Below are positions 34,546 through 43,702 of a stretch of 64,000 nt of DNA, one piece after another. The translations under genes were made by a program, and so were the position numbers. Under the pieces are notes generated by a model, which saw only the letters and a program-made list of their open reading frames with translations, did not search any database and was not told the origin of the DNA. The stretch lies in NCBI RefSeq assembly GCF_015234215.1, contig NZ_JADEKP010000005.1:62001-126000 (forward strand), read 5' to 3'. The stretch comes from Clostridium chrysemydis. GTDB lineage: Bacteria > Bacillota > Clostridia > Clostridiales > Clostridiaceae. The first letter of the stretch is position 1; every line of letters begins with the position of its first letter.

Positions 34546-35541
34546 TTATTTTACACTATCTCTTTCAATTACTCCGTGTGGTAATACGAAATGTGCTTGA
34601 TCTAACTCTTTTTTATTTAAGATTTTTATAAGCATTCTCATTGCAACTGATCCCATATCATAACTTGGTTGTGATATTGTAGATAGTTTTGGATAGAATA
34701 TCTCACTTAAAACGTTATTATTGAATCCCATAACGCTTACATCTTCTGGAACCTTAATTCCATTATCTCTTAATCCGTTAATTACACCCATTGCAAGTTC
34801 GTCTGTAGCACAAACTACTGAATCAAATTTCTTACCTGATTTTATAAACTGCTCTGCTGCCTTGTAGCCACTCTTAACTCTTAAATCTGAAGTATATACT
34901 AGTTCTTCAGAAACTGTTAAGTTAGCTTCTTCCATAGCTTTTTGGTATCCTTTAAATCTGTCTCCCCAAGCATTTACAGCATCTCTTTCTACACCAACAA
35001 AAGCTATATCTTTGAAACCTTTGTTAATCATATAATTTGTTCCGTCTACTGCTGCTGCAATATTGTCTATAGTTACGCTAGGTAGTTTTCCTTCTTTATC
35101 TTTTGTTTCTACAAGGATAGTTCTTAAATCTAATTCGTTTATTAAATCTAAAATTTCCTCTTGCAGAGAACTACTCATATAGATAACTCCGTCAACCATC
35201 TTTTCTTTCATAACTCTTAGGTACTCTTTTTCTTTTTCTATATCAAAGTCTGAGTTTCCTAAGATTATGTTGTAATCATATATGTTAGAAACGTCTTCTG
35301 CGCCTCTAACTATCTCAGGATAGAACTGGCTTGATATGTCTGGAATAAGTATTCCAATTGTTTTTGTCCTTTGAGTTTTTAAACTTCTAGCAACTATGTT
35401 AGGTCTGTACCCTAGTTTTTTGATTGCATCAAGAACCTTCTTTTTTGTGTCCTCGTTTACAACATCTATATCATTTAGTACTCTAGAAACAGTAGCAATT
35501 GATACTCCAGCTTCTTTTGCAACGTCTTTAATAGAAGTAGC
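34546..35541 (-). CDS. ccpA: LacI-family regulator, CcpA-like
   Basis: 331 residues from the ATG at 35541 (AGGAG 11 nt upstream). HTH TSIKDVAKEAGVSIATVSRVLN and hinge IVARSLKTQRTKTIGILIPDISSQFYPEIVRG are CcpA-like, as is the length. CcpA binds HPr-Ser-P and cre sites to control carbon use. It lies beside the fructose operon, which carries a cre. Other LacI members cannot be excluded without a tree, but the hinge and core favour CcpA. Confidence 0.82.
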   Translation of the reverse strand, partial: ATSIKDVAKEAGVSIATVSRVLNDIDVVNEDTKKKVLDAIKKLGYRPNIVARSLKTQRTKTIGILIPDISSQFYPEIVRGAEDVSNIYDYNIILGNSDFDIEKEKEYLRVMKEKMVDGVIYMSSSLQEEILDLINELDLRTILVETKDKEGKLPSVTIDNIAAAVDGTNYMINKGFKDIAFVGVERDAVNAWGDRFKGYQKAMEEANLTVSEELVYTSDLRVKSGYKAAEQFIKSGKKFDSVVCATDELAMGVINGLRDNGIKVPEDVSVMGFNNNVLSEIFYPKLSTISQPSYDMGSVAMRMLIKILNKKELDQAHFVLPHGVIERDSVK

Positions 35542-35672
35542 CATATCTTTTATCACTCCTAATCAATATTTTGATACTTTATTATACTAATATATTCTAC
35601 CTAATACAATAAAATCCCTTCTTTAATTGTAGTTTTCCTCAATTTTTGCGATTTTATCATAATTTTATGAAA

Positions 35673-35709
35673 AAAGGCTAGTTCACCCAGAAATGAGTCC
35701 CTAGCCTTT
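35673..35709 (-). terminator. Terminator of ileS
   Basis: 9-bp stem AAAGGCTAG / CTAGCCTTT with a 19-nt loop and a T-run on the minus strand, just after the ileS stop. Confidence 0.75.
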
Positions 35710-35719
35710 ATATAACATA

Positions 35720-38700
35720 CTATTTTAAAACTTCTACAGTCATATTTAATTTTTCACCGTTTATAGTTACTTCTGTGTAGTCAAACTCACCATTAAATAT
35801 GATTTCTTTAGTTAAAGTTTCTTTCTTAATTGTATCTTGGAATTTCTTAATTACTTCTTCAAGCATTTCATTTCCAGCTACATAAAGGTTGATGTTATCT
35901 GCAACTTCAAATCCTTTTTCTTTTCTCATATTTTGAATTTTTGAAATTGTTTCTCTTACGTGACCTTCTTCTCTTAATTCATCTGTAATATGAGTATCAA
36001 GAACTACTCCCGTTTCTCCTTCACCTGCAAATGCAAAACCTTCCAGTCCTTGCATAGTTACAAGAATGCTATCTGAATCTAAAGTAATTTCTGTTCCTGA
36101 AACATTTATCACTTCTGTTCCACCGTTTTGGATTTTTTGTGCTAATTCCATTTGGTTTCTAGATGCGATTTCTTTTCTTATTCCTGGTATTAACTTACCA
36201 TAAGCTTTTCCTAGTACTGGTAGGTTAGGCTTTATTTCAAAGTTAACGTATTTAGAAAGATCTGCTCCAAACTCAATATCTTTGATGTTTAATTCGTTTG
36301 CTATGATATCACCATAGTAATTTGGAATTGAATCAGTTGATACTAGAATTTTTGAAAGTGGCTGTCTGTTTTTAACATTAGCACCGTTTCTAGCACTTCT
36401 TCCAAGTTTAACTATTGTGTAAGCTAAATCCATTTCTTTTTCTAACTCTTTATCTATAGCTTCATTGTTTGGTTCTGGCCATTTACATAAGTGAATACTT
36501 TCTGTAGCGTTAGAATCTAAATTAACTACTAAGTTTTGATATATCTCTTCTGTTATAAATGGTACAAATGGAGATGCAACTTTTGCTAAAGTAATTAATA
36601 CTTTATTTAATGTTACGTAAGCTCCAATTTTATCATCAGTTAGTTCTGATGACCAGAATCTTGATCTATTTCTTCTTACATACCAGTTTGATAATTCATC
36701 AGTAAACTCTTCAATTGCAAGAGCTGAACCTGTTATATCGTATGAATCTAATCCTTTTTCTACTCTCTTAATTAGTGAGTTTAATTTTGATAAAATCCAT
36801 TTATCCATTACGTTTTCTGATACGAAATCAGCATACTTATTAGGATTAAACTTATCTAAATCAGCATATAAAACGTAGAATGAATATACATTCCATAATG
36901 TGCTTAAGAACTTTCTTCCTGCTTCTCCAACATCATCTATTGAGAATCTTGTAGGAAGCCAAGGAGCACTTGCAGTGTAGAAATGCCATCTAGTAGCATC
37001 TGCACCTTGTGAGTTTAATACTTCAAATGGATCTACTACGTTTCCTTTTGATTTACTCATCTTTAAGCCTTTTTTATCTAGAACGTGACCTAAAACTATA
37101 CAGTTTTCAAATGGGTTTCTATCAAATATTGCAGTTGAAATTGCAAGTAATGTGTAGAACCATCCTCTAGTTTGGTCAACAGCTTCTGAAATAAATTGAG
37201 CTGGATAGTTTTGATCGAATAACTCTTTGTTTTCGAATGGGTAGTGATGTTGTGCAAATGGCATTGATCCTGAATCGAACCAACAGTCTATAACTTCGTG
37301 AGTTCTAGTCATATGCTTTCCACATTTTTCACAAGTTAAATTTATCTTATCTATAAATGGTTTGTGAAGTTCTATATCATCTGGAACATCGATTCCTTTA
37401 TCTTTTAATTCAGCGATGCTTCCTATACATTCTCTGTGTCCGCATTCACATTCCCATATTGGAAGTGGAGTTCCCCAGTATCTATCTCTTGAGATACCCC
37501 AGTCTATAACATTTTCTAAGAATTTACCGAATCTACCTGTTCTTATGTTGTCAGGTAACCAGTTAATTTTATCGTTGTTTTGAAGTAACTTATCTCTTAA
37601 AGTAGTCATAGCTACAAACCAACTATCTTTAGGGTAGTAAAGAAGTGGTGTATCACATCTCCAGCAGTGTGGGTATGAGTGAGTGTGCTTCTCTGCTTTA
37701 AATAATTTGTTTTCTTCTTTTAAGTAATCACAAATTTGTTGATCGCATTTTTTAACGTTTTTACCAGCCCAAGGAGTTACTTCATCTACGAAGCATCCAG
37801 CTGCATCAACTAAGTTCATAAATGCCATATTGTTTTTCTTAGCTACAAGGCTATCATCTTCACCGTATGCTGGTGCGATATGAACTATACCAGTACCATC
37901 TGAAAGTGTTACGAAATCACCGTGGATAATTTCAAATGCTCTTCCTTCTGGTTTGTGGAATGGTAGTAATTGCTCATACTTCATTCCTAGTAATTCTTCA
38001 CCTTTAAACTCTTTAACTATTTCAAAATCTTCTCCTTCTGTTCCTAGAACTTTTGGAGCTAAATCTTTAGCTAAAATATAAGTTTCATCCCCTACTTTAG
38101 CTTCTATATAAGTGTAAGATTTGTTTAAACATAATGCTACGTTTGAAGGTAATGTCCAAGGAGTTGTAGTCCAAGCTAATATAAACTTGTTATCTTCTCC
38201 TTCTACTTTAAACTTAGCTACAGCTGTTAAATCTTTTACATCTTTGTATCCTTGTGATACTTCGTGTGATGAAAGACCAGTTCCACATCTAGGGCAGTAT
38301 GGCATAACTTTGTGACCTTTGTATAAAAGTTCTTTATCCCACATTTGTTTTAACGCCCACCATACTGATTCTATGTATGGATTGTGGTATGTTACGTAAG
38401 GGTTTTCCATATCTACCCAGTAACCTATTTGCTTAGTCATTTTTTCCCACATGCTAACATATGTGAATACGCTATCTTTACATTCTTGTACGAATTTATC
38501 AACACCGTACTCTTCTATTTGTTCTTTACCTGAAATTCCAAGTTTCTTTTCTATTTCAAGTTCAACTGGAAGACCGTGTGTATCCCAACCAGCTTTTCTA
38601 ATAACTTGGTAACCCTTCATTACTTTATATCTTGGGATTATATCTTTCATAACCCTTGTTAAGATATGTCCTACGTGTGGTTTACCATTTGCTGTTGGCG

Positions 38701-38839
38701 GTCCATCGTAGAATGTGAAGTATTCTCCACCTTGATTTAAATCAAAGTTCTTTTTTATTACATTTCTAGCATCCCACATATCTGAGATTTGCTTTTCCAT
38801 CCCTACAAATCCATTTGTAAGTTCAACTTTTTTGTACAT
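35720..38839 (-). CDS. ileS: Isoleucyl-tRNA synthetase, eukaryote-like (IleRS2) type
   Basis: 1039 residues. Charges tRNA-Ile and edits valine. Seen: HVGH (55-58), editing domain ([24 protein letters not shown]), the zinc-type Cys pairs ([20 protein letters not shown]), KMSKS in [13 protein letters not shown], anticodon domain, and a long C-terminal extension. Length and motifs fit the IleRS2 clade, which is often mupirocin-tolerant, rather than the shorter IleRS1. Behind an Ile T-box leader. Confidence 0.97.
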   Translation of the reverse strand: MYKKVELTNGFVGMEKQISDMWDARNVIKKNFDLNQGGEYFTFYDGPPTANGKPHVGHILTRVMKDIIPRYKVMKGYQVIRKAGWDTHGLPVELEIEKKLGISGKEQIEEYGVDKFVQECKDSVFTYVSMWEKMTKQIGYWVDMENPYVTYHNPYIESVWWALKQMWDKELLYKGHKVMPYCPRCGTGLSSHEVSQGYKDVKDLTAVAKFKVEGEDNKFILAWTTTPWTLPSNVALCLNKSYTYIEAKVGDETYILAKDLAPKVLGTEGEDFEIVKEFKGEELLGMKYEQLLPFHKPEGRAFEIIHGDFVTLSDGTGIVHIAPAYGEDDSLVAKKNNMAFMNLVDAAGCFVDEVTPWAGKNVKKCDQQICDYLKEENKLFKAEKHTHSYPHCWRCDTPLLYYPKDSWFVAMTTLRDKLLQNNDKINWLPDNIRTGRFGKFLENVIDWGISRDRYWGTPLPIWECECGHRECIGSIAELKDKGIDVPDDIELHKPFIDKINLTCEKCGKHMTRTHEVIDCWFDSGSMPFAQHHYPFENKELFDQNYPAQFISEAVDQTRGWFYTLLAISTAIFDRNPFENCIVLGHVLDKKGLKMSKSKGNVVDPFEVLNSQGADATRWHFYTASAPWLPTRFSIDDVGEAGRKFLSTLWNVYSFYVLYADLDKFNPNKYADFVSENVMDKWILSKLNSLIKRVEKGLDSYDITGSALAIEEFTDELSNWYVRRNRSRFWSSELTDDKIGAYVTLNKVLITLAKVASPFVPFITEEIYQNLVVNLDSNATESIHLCKWPEPNNEAIDKELEKEMDLAYTIVKLGRSARNGANVKNRQPLSKILVSTDSIPNYYGDIIANELNIKDIEFGADLSKYVNFEIKPNLPVLGKAYGKLIPGIRKEIASRNQMELAQKIQNGGTEVINVSGTEITLDSDSILVTMQGLEGFAFAGEGETGVVLDTHITDELREEGHVRETISKIQNMRKEKGFEVADNINLYVAGNEMLEEVIKKFQDTIKKETLTKEIIFNGEFDYTEVTINGEKLNMTVEVLK

Positions 38840-38915
38840 GTAAAAAAACTCCTTTCCTGATTGCTTAAAATTAATAAAACTCTATATAAAATGTTAAGTC
38901 TTACTTTCCTTATAA

Positions 38916-39216
38916 AATAAAAAAACCTCACCCTAAACTTATAGGACGAAGTAACAACTTTCTATACCACCTATTGGTATAATAATTAGAACTATTATAA
39001 TAGTTTTCTTTCTATCTAAATTCTAATTTTAAATTCAAGTACAATATAATACTCTATCTTTTAACGCAAGATTACGGGTAAACTTAATAAGAAAATTCCT
39101 TTCAGTCACCAACTCATAGGTGATTTTCACTAATATTTGTTACAACTTTACACCAAACAGCTGCTCTCTATAAAACAATATTATTAATTACTTTTCCTAA
39201 TCATAGTCTTTATTAA
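38916..39216 (-). promoter_or_regulatory. T-box leader, Ile specifier (ATC), of ileS
   Basis: Minus strand: Stem I with AGAGAGCAGC, specifier ATC at 39122-39124 in AAAATCACCTATGAG, and the T-box-like AGGTGGTA (about 38966-38973). A wobble-rich terminator stem (CTTCGTCC with GGGTGAGG) and seven T follow. The T-box sequence departs from the usual TGGTACCGCG after its first half, yet position and specifier are clear. Fills most of the 38840-39430 gap. Confidence 0.88.
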
Positions 39217-39221
39217 AAACC

Positions 39222-39250
39222 ATTATATAGTATGCCTTTTAAAAAGTCAA
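39222..39250 (-). promoter_or_regulatory. Predicted promoter of the ileS T-box transcript
   Basis: Minus strand TTGACT (39245-39250), 17-nt spacer, TATAAT (39222-39227), directly before Stem I. Confidence 0.8.
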
Positions 39251-39271
39251 TTATACATAAAACTATAAAAA

Positions 39272-39305
39272 ACTAAATAATAACCAATAATTATTATTAT
39301 TTAGT
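39272..39305. repeat. 12-bp inverted repeat upstream of the first BFD-like gene
   Basis: ACTAAATAATAA (39272-39283) and TTATTATTTAGT (39294-39305) are perfect inverted repeats 10 nt apart. They end just before the -35 box of the plus-strand promoter at 39307, so they may be a regulator site. No T-run, so not a terminator. Confidence 0.5.
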
Positions 39306-39306
39306 A

Positions 39307-39335
39307 TTGACTTTTAATTATCTCAGTGATAAACT
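39307..39335 (+). promoter_or_regulatory. Predicted promoter of the first BFD-like gene
   Basis: TTGACT (39307-39312), 17-nt spacer, TAAACT (39330-39335), about 95 nt before the TTG start. Confidence 0.6.
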
Positions 39336-39430
39336 AATCTCATAACAATCAATTTCAAAAAATAACTAAACAAAAATATATATAATAACGTACTACGGTT
39401 TTTAATTTTTAAAAGTAGGAGGACAAAACT

Positions 39431-39655
39431 TTGGAAAATAAAGATGTTAATGCAGAAGTTATGGATAAAATGACTAAAGTGTGTATTTGTAAAGCAATAA
39501 CTAGAGACAAAATAAAATTAGCTATCAAAAACGGAGCTAATACTTTAGATAAAGTAAAAGAAGAAACTGGTGCTGCTACAGGGTGCTGTCATGGCTTCAG
39601 ATGCAAAAAGAAAATTGAAAAATTAATAGAAGATCATGAAAATGGCGAGTTCTAA
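39431..39655 (+). CDS. BFD-like [2Fe-2S] protein, copy 1
   Basis: 74 residues from a TTG start with AGGAGG upstream. Ligands Cys 18, Cys 20, then Cys 53 and Cys 58 give CxC-x32-CxxxxC, the pattern of bacterioferritin-associated-ferredoxin-like [2Fe-2S] domains; Cys 52 is extra. It likely carries electrons in the cytoplasm. A second copy with the same spacing lies at 41406, and a GltD-like flavoprotein lies between them on the other strand. Partner unknown. Confidence 0.85.
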   Translation: MENKDVNAEVMDKMTKVCICKAITRDKIKLAIKNGANTLDKVKEETGAATGCCHGFRCKKKIEKLIEDHENGEF

Positions 39656-39706
39656 TTCTAAACATTATTAGAATTTAAAATAACTTATAAAATTGACCAC
39701 TGTTTT

Positions 39707-39742
39707 AAAAAAGATGTGATGTTACCCCCTCACATCTTTTTT
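39707..39742 (+). terminator. Terminator of the first BFD-like gene
   Basis: 13-bp stem AAAAAAGATGTGA / TCACATCTTTTTT followed by more T. Confidence 0.9.
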
Positions 39743-39819
39743 CTTTGCATTTTTTTCCTAGAATTTTATAAATGATTTTACAAAAACTAAACTTATACAA
39801 TTTAAAGGAGGTGCTTTTA

Positions 39820-39963
39820 ATGACAGGTGAAAAGAAATCAGCTTGTAACAACCAATGGATTTCTACGCCAACTGACCCTAATATAACTGGCGCAGAGCAT
39901 AGAAAGAAAAAAACAGCAGGTGATAATCAATGGACTTCAACTAATAAAAACCCTATGAAGTAA
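39820..39963 (+). CDS. 47-residue protein with a duplicated NQW(I/T)ST motif
   Basis: Starts at the ATG at 39820 with the very strong SD AAAGGAGGTG; a longer frame from 39772 has no SD. The sequence holds the motif twice: CNNQWISTPTDPN near residue 9 and GDNQWTSTNKNP near residue 34, separated by a Lys/Arg-rich stretch. Very polar, no signal peptide, no family I recognise. Followed directly by a terminator, so it is its own unit. Confidence 0.72.
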   Translation: MTGEKKSACNNQWISTPTDPNITGAEHRKKKTAGDNQWTSTNKNPMK

Positions 39964-40001
39964 AAAATGCTACGCCTAAATTTAAGGCGTAGCGTTTTAT
40001 T
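39964..40001. terminator. Bidirectional terminator
   Basis: Stem AAAATGCTACGCCTAAA / TTTAAGGCGTAGCGTTTT with T-runs both ways; between the 47-residue gene and the convergent oxidoreductase gene. Confidence 0.9.
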
Positions 40002-40007
40002 TTTTAA

Positions 40008-41240
40008 TTAGTTTTCTTCACAAAATTTTTCTATAGCATCTGCAACTACTTTAGCGTGGGCTGCAGCTTGAACTACTGTTTTAGCTCCTGTAACAACATC
40101 TCCAGATGCAAACACACCTTCTCTTGTTGTACGCCCTTCTTCATCTGTTATCACAAGTCCCCATTTGTTAGTTTCTAATTGTTTCGTGCTTGAAACTATA
40201 ACAGATCTAGGTTCTTGACTTATAGCTATTATAGTAGAATCACATTTAATGATTTCTTCGCTTCCGTCTATAGTCTTTGTAACTATTCTTCCATCTACTT
40301 CTTCATTTTCTGTTTTTACAGCTCTTATTCCGTCGTCTAATAACTCAAGAGGAGCTTTAAATAACATAAATTCTACTCCGTCTTCTTTAGCTTCTTCTAT
40401 TTCTTTTTTAGTTGCTGTCATTTGCTCGAAGCCTTTTCTGTATACTACATAAACTTTTTTTGCACCGTTTCTCTTTGCAGTCCTAGCTGCATCCATAGCA
40501 ACATTACCAGCTCCTATAACGCAAACTGTAGCTCCTAAATCATATACTTCTGGTGCTTTTAAATAATCTATTGCATAGTGAACGTTACCTAAAGTTTCAC
40601 CTTTTATATTTAACTTTTTAGCGTTCCAAACCCCAGTTCCTATAAATACTGATTTATAACCATCTTCGAATAATCTATCTAAAGTTATAACCGGTCCTAT
40701 CATTGTGTTTGGTCTTATTTTTACACCTAATGATTTTAATTGTTTTGATATATCATCAACTATAGTATTTGGTAGTCTATATTCTGGGATACCGTATCTT
40801 AATACCCCTCCTATTTTATCGTGAGCTTCAAATATAGTTACTTTAAATCCTCTCTTAGCTAATATGAAAGCTATAGTTATTCCAGCTGGCCCTCCGCCAA
40901 TTATAGCTATTCTGTCTCTATTTGCTTCTGGTTTGTGGAATTTAGCACTTCTTAAATATTTTAAAGAAATCTCTTCTTCTATCTCATAAAAATGTATCGG
41001 TTCGCCTTTTATTCCTCTTATACAGTTACCTGCACATTGATCTTCGTGAGGACAAACTATGGCACAAACTGCTGATAATGGATTATTTTCAAATAAAATC
41101 TTTCCAGCTTCATCTATTTTATTTTCTCTATAAAGCTCTATTATCTCTGGAATATTTGTACTTATCGGGCAAAACTCCTTGCATCTTGGCTTCTTGCATA
41201 AAAGACATCTATTTGCTTCCTCTTTTAAAAATATTGACAT
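40008..41240 (-). CDS. GltD-like NAD(P)/FAD Fe-S oxidoreductase
   Basis: 410 residues from the ATG at 41240 (TAGGAGG SD; an upstream ATG at 41264 lacks one). N-terminal Cys-rich domain (CLLCKKPRCKEFCP and CAIVCPHEDQCAGNC) for 4Fe-4S clusters, FAD motif GGGPAGIT, NAD(P) motif GAGNVAMDAART, and FAD end GDVVTGAKTVVQAAAHAK. This is the glutamate-synthase small-subunit/NfnB-like family. No large GltB subunit is near, so it acts alone or with another partner; the two small 2Fe-2S proteins next to it are candidates. Confidence 0.9.
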   Translation of the reverse strand: MSIFLKEEANRCLLCKKPRCKEFCPISTNIPEIIELYRENKIDEAGKILFENNPLSAVCAIVCPHEDQCAGNCIRGIKGEPIHFYEIEEEISLKYLRSAKFHKPEANRDRIAIIGGGPAGITIAFILAKRGFKVTIFEAHDKIGGVLRYGIPEYRLPNTIVDDISKQLKSLGVKIRPNTMIGPVITLDRLFEDGYKSVFIGTGVWNAKKLNIKGETLGNVHYAIDYLKAPEVYDLGATVCVIGAGNVAMDAARTAKRNGAKKVYVVYRKGFEQMTATKKEIEEAKEDGVEFMLFKAPLELLDDGIRAVKTENEEVDGRIVTKTIDGSEEIIKCDSTIIAISQEPRSVIVSSTKQLETNKWGLVITDEEGRTTREGVFASGDVVTGAKTVVQAAAHAKVVADAIEKFCEEN

Positions 41241-41405
41241 TTTATTCCTCCTACTATTAGTCATTAGTAAAAACCTTTTTTATAATATATAACCTATCTA
41301 AATAAAATACAAGAGATATTATTTATTTAATACATTTTAGATAAATTGCTTTAAAGCTTTTTTAATGCTTAAATATAGTTAACTTTTATTTTTTAGGAGA
41401 GAATA

Positions 41406-41627
41406 ATGAATAACAATATTTCAGAAGATAAAATAATTATTTGTACTTGCAGAGGTATTTCTAAAGCAGAAATTAGAAATTCTATAAAAAACGGTTCAAA
41501 AACTTTAAATGATATAAAACTTTCAACTGGTTCTGGAACGGGTATCTGTAGTGGTGCAGCTTGTACTTTTAAATTACTTAAAGTTATAGACTTAATTTTG
41601 AGTGAAGAAATAGAAAATTTAAAATAA
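41406..41627 (+). CDS. BFD-like [2Fe-2S] protein, copy 2
   Basis: 73 residues, SD TAGGAGAG before the ATG. Ligands Cys 13, Cys 15, Cys 48, Cys 53 with the same CxC-x32-CxxxxC spacing as the copy at 39431, but otherwise quite different in sequence, so the pair is an old duplication. It lies 51 nt before the rRNA methyltransferase gene and may be cotranscribed with it. Confidence 0.85.
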   Translation: MNNNISEDKIIICTCRGISKAEIRNSIKNGSKTLNDIKLSTGSGTGICSGAACTFKLLKVIDLILSEEIENLK

Positions 41628-41678
41628 CAATCTTATGTTATAATCTTAAACGACTTATATATGAAGGGAGCTAATTAA

Positions 41679-42857
41679 ATGGCTAGTAAATTCTATTTAC
41701 ATAAATTAAGCAAAAAAGCAAAAGCTGAACAAGGCAGACCTTGGATCTATACTGATGAAATTAAAGAATATGATGGTGAATATGAAAACGGAGATATCGT
41801 AGAGATTTATAATCATAAACATTACTTTGTAGGTAAAGGATATATAAATGATGCAAGTAAAATTGCAATCAGAATAATGACTAGAGATATAGAAGAAGAA
41901 ATAGACTACGATTTCTTCAAAAAAAGATTTAAATCCGCTTGGGATTACAGAAAAACTGTAATAGATACTTCTTCTTGCAGATTTATCTTCGGAGAAGCTG
42001 ATTTTCTTCCTGGTTTAACTGTAGATAAATTTGAAGATTACTACGTAATTCAAATCTCTACATTAGGTATGGATAAATACAGGGATATAATAGTTAAACT
42101 ATTAGTAGATGAATACGGAGCTAAAGGAGTCTACGAAAGAAGCGATCTAAAAACTAGAGAAATCGAAGGTTTAGAGCAAAGAAAAGGATTCTTAACAGAA
42201 GAGTTTGATACGGATATAGAAATAATCGAAAACGGCGTTAAATACATAGTTGATTTAGCAAACGGACAAAAAACTGGATTCTTCCTAGATCAAAAAGAAA
42301 ATAGAGCTGCAATTCACAGAATATGTAAAGATAAAGACGTTTTAGACTGCTTTACTCACACTGGCTCATTTGCTTTAAACGCAGGTATAGCCGGAGCTAA
42401 ATCAGTTCTAGGAATAGATGTATCACAGCATGCTATTGATTGTGCTACTATAAATTCAAAGCTTAACAACTTACAAGATACTGTTAAATTTGAATGTCAT
42501 AACGCTTTTGATGTACTAGGAGAATGGTCAAGAGAAGGTAAAAAATTCGACGTTGTTATATTAGATCCTCCTGCTTTTACTAAATCAAGAGATACTGTAA
42601 GAGGTGCAACTAGAGGTTACAAAGAAATTAATCTTAGAGGTCTTAAAATGGTTAAAGAAGGCGGTTACTTCGTAACTTGCTCTTGCTCGCACTATATGGC
42701 AGAAGACTTACTTAGAAAAACTATAGCCGATGCAGCGCACGATGCACATAGAACTTTAAGACAAATAGAATTTAGAACTCAATCATCAGACCACCCAATC
42801 CTTTGGAACTCTGATGAATCATACTATTTAAAATTCTTTGTTTTCCAAGTAATTTAA
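41679..42857 (+). CDS. RlmI-like 23S rRNA (cytosine-5) methyltransferase
   Basis: 392 residues. N-terminal PUA-type RNA-binding domain (about 1-75), then a SAM-dependent domain: VLDCFTHTGSFALNA (SAM loop), IDVSQHAID, VILDPPAFTKSRD (catalytic PPAF) and SCSHYM. Same family as E. coli RlmI, which methylates C1962 of 23S rRNA; the exact site here is inferred. SD AAGGGAG. Confidence 0.93.
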   Translation: MASKFYLHKLSKKAKAEQGRPWIYTDEIKEYDGEYENGDIVEIYNHKHYFVGKGYINDASKIAIRIMTRDIEEEIDYDFFKKRFKSAWDYRKTVIDTSSCRFIFGEADFLPGLTVDKFEDYYVIQISTLGMDKYRDIIVKLLVDEYGAKGVYERSDLKTREIEGLEQRKGFLTEEFDTDIEIIENGVKYIVDLANGQKTGFFLDQKENRAAIHRICKDKDVLDCFTHTGSFALNAGIAGAKSVLGIDVSQHAIDCATINSKLNNLQDTVKFECHNAFDVLGEWSREGKKFDVVILDPPAFTKSRDTVRGATRGYKEINLRGLKMVKEGGYFVTCSCSHYMAEDLLRKTIADAAHDAHRTLRQIEFRTQSSDHPILWNSDESYYLKFFVFQVI

Positions 42858-42869
42858 CTTTAATAACCT

Positions 42870-42914
42870 CATTAAATCCTAGGTGTTTTTTCTGGGATTT
42901 AATGGGCTTTTTTT
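42870..42914 (+). terminator. Terminator of the rRNA methyltransferase gene
   Basis: 10-bp stem CATTAAATCC / GGATTTAATG then GGGCTTTTTTT. Confidence 0.85.
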
Positions 42915-42949
42915 ATGCTTTTATTTTCTTTTTATTTACATTTTATACA

Positions 42950-42978
42950 TTGATTTCACTCTGTTCTAGGACTATAAT
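42950..42978 (+). promoter_or_regulatory. Predicted promoter of rubrerythrin
   Basis: TTGATT (42950-42955), 17-nt spacer, TATAAT (42973-42978). Confidence 0.75.
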
Positions 42979-43001
42979 AAAGTCATAAGTTAATGGAAAA
43001 T

Positions 43002-43019
43002 AATTATTAATTAATAATT
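43002..43019. promoter_or_regulatory. 18-bp AT-rich palindrome in the rubrerythrin leader
   Basis: Perfect palindrome of arms AATTATTAA / TTAATAATT, 24-41 nt after the -10 box. The position suits a repressor such as PerR or a relative, and PerR controls rubrerythrin in several clostridia; the sequence is only a partial match to a PerR box, so this is tentative. Confidence 0.4.
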
Positions 43020-43068
43020 TTATTCAGATTTGTAATTAATGATTATTTCTAAATTAGGAGGAGTTAAA

Positions 43069-43659
43069 ATGAAAAGTTTAAAAGGAACAAAAACTGCTGA
43101 AAATTTAATGAAATCATTCGCTGGAGAATGCCAAGCTAGAACAAGATATACATATTTCTCAAGCGTAGCTAAAAAAGAAGGATTTGTACAAATCTCAAAT
43201 ATCTTTATGGAAACTGCTGAAAATGAAAAAGAACATGCTAAAAGATTCTACAAATTCTTAAAAGATGATTTTAATGGAGAATCAATAGAAATAAATGCTG
43301 CTTATCCAGTAGAATTACCTTGTGATACAAAAACTAACTTAATCTTCGCAGCTGAAGGTGAGCACGATGAAAACTCAAACCTTTATCCTACATTTGCAAA
43401 GGTTGCTGAAGAAGAAGGTTTCCCTGAAATAGCATCTGCATTTAAAATGATTACTCTTGCAGAAATAGCACACGAAAAAAGATATAGAGCATTAGCTAAA
43501 AATATAGAAGATGGAACTGTATTTAAAAAAGAAGATAAATTCACTTTATGGAAATGTGATAACTGTGGATTTATATTTGAAGGTGCTGAAGCCCCTGTTA
43601 GATGTCCAGCTTGCTTACACCCTCAAGCATACTTCGAAGTATGGAAAGAAACTTATTAA
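43069..43659 (+). CDS. rbr: Rubrerythrin
   Basis: 196 residues from the ATG at 43069 (AGGAGG SD; an in-frame ATG at 43039 is not used). Reduces hydrogen peroxide in the cytoplasm of anaerobes. N-terminal ferritin-like four-helix domain with di-iron Glu/His ligands (FAGECQARTRY, ETAENEKEHAKRF, AEIAHEKRY) and a C-terminal rubredoxin domain (CDNCG, CPAC). Part of a patch with Fe-S and flavin genes. Confidence 0.97.
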   Translation: MKSLKGTKTAENLMKSFAGECQARTRYTYFSSVAKKEGFVQISNIFMETAENEKEHAKRFYKFLKDDFNGESIEINAAYPVELPCDTKTNLIFAAEGEHDENSNLYPTFAKVAEEEGFPEIASAFKMITLAEIAHEKRYRALAKNIEDGTVFKKEDKFTLWKCDNCGFIFEGAEAPVRCPACLHPQAYFEVWKETY

Positions 43660-43670
43660 AAACTATCCTA

Positions 43671-43702
43671 AAAAGACCTCTGCATTTGCAGTGGTCTTTT
43701 TT
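43671..43702. terminator. Bidirectional terminator
   Basis: Stem AAAAGACC-CTGCA / TGCAG-GGTCTTTT with one mismatch; ends rubrerythrin and the convergent DUF1643 gene. Confidence 0.85.
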
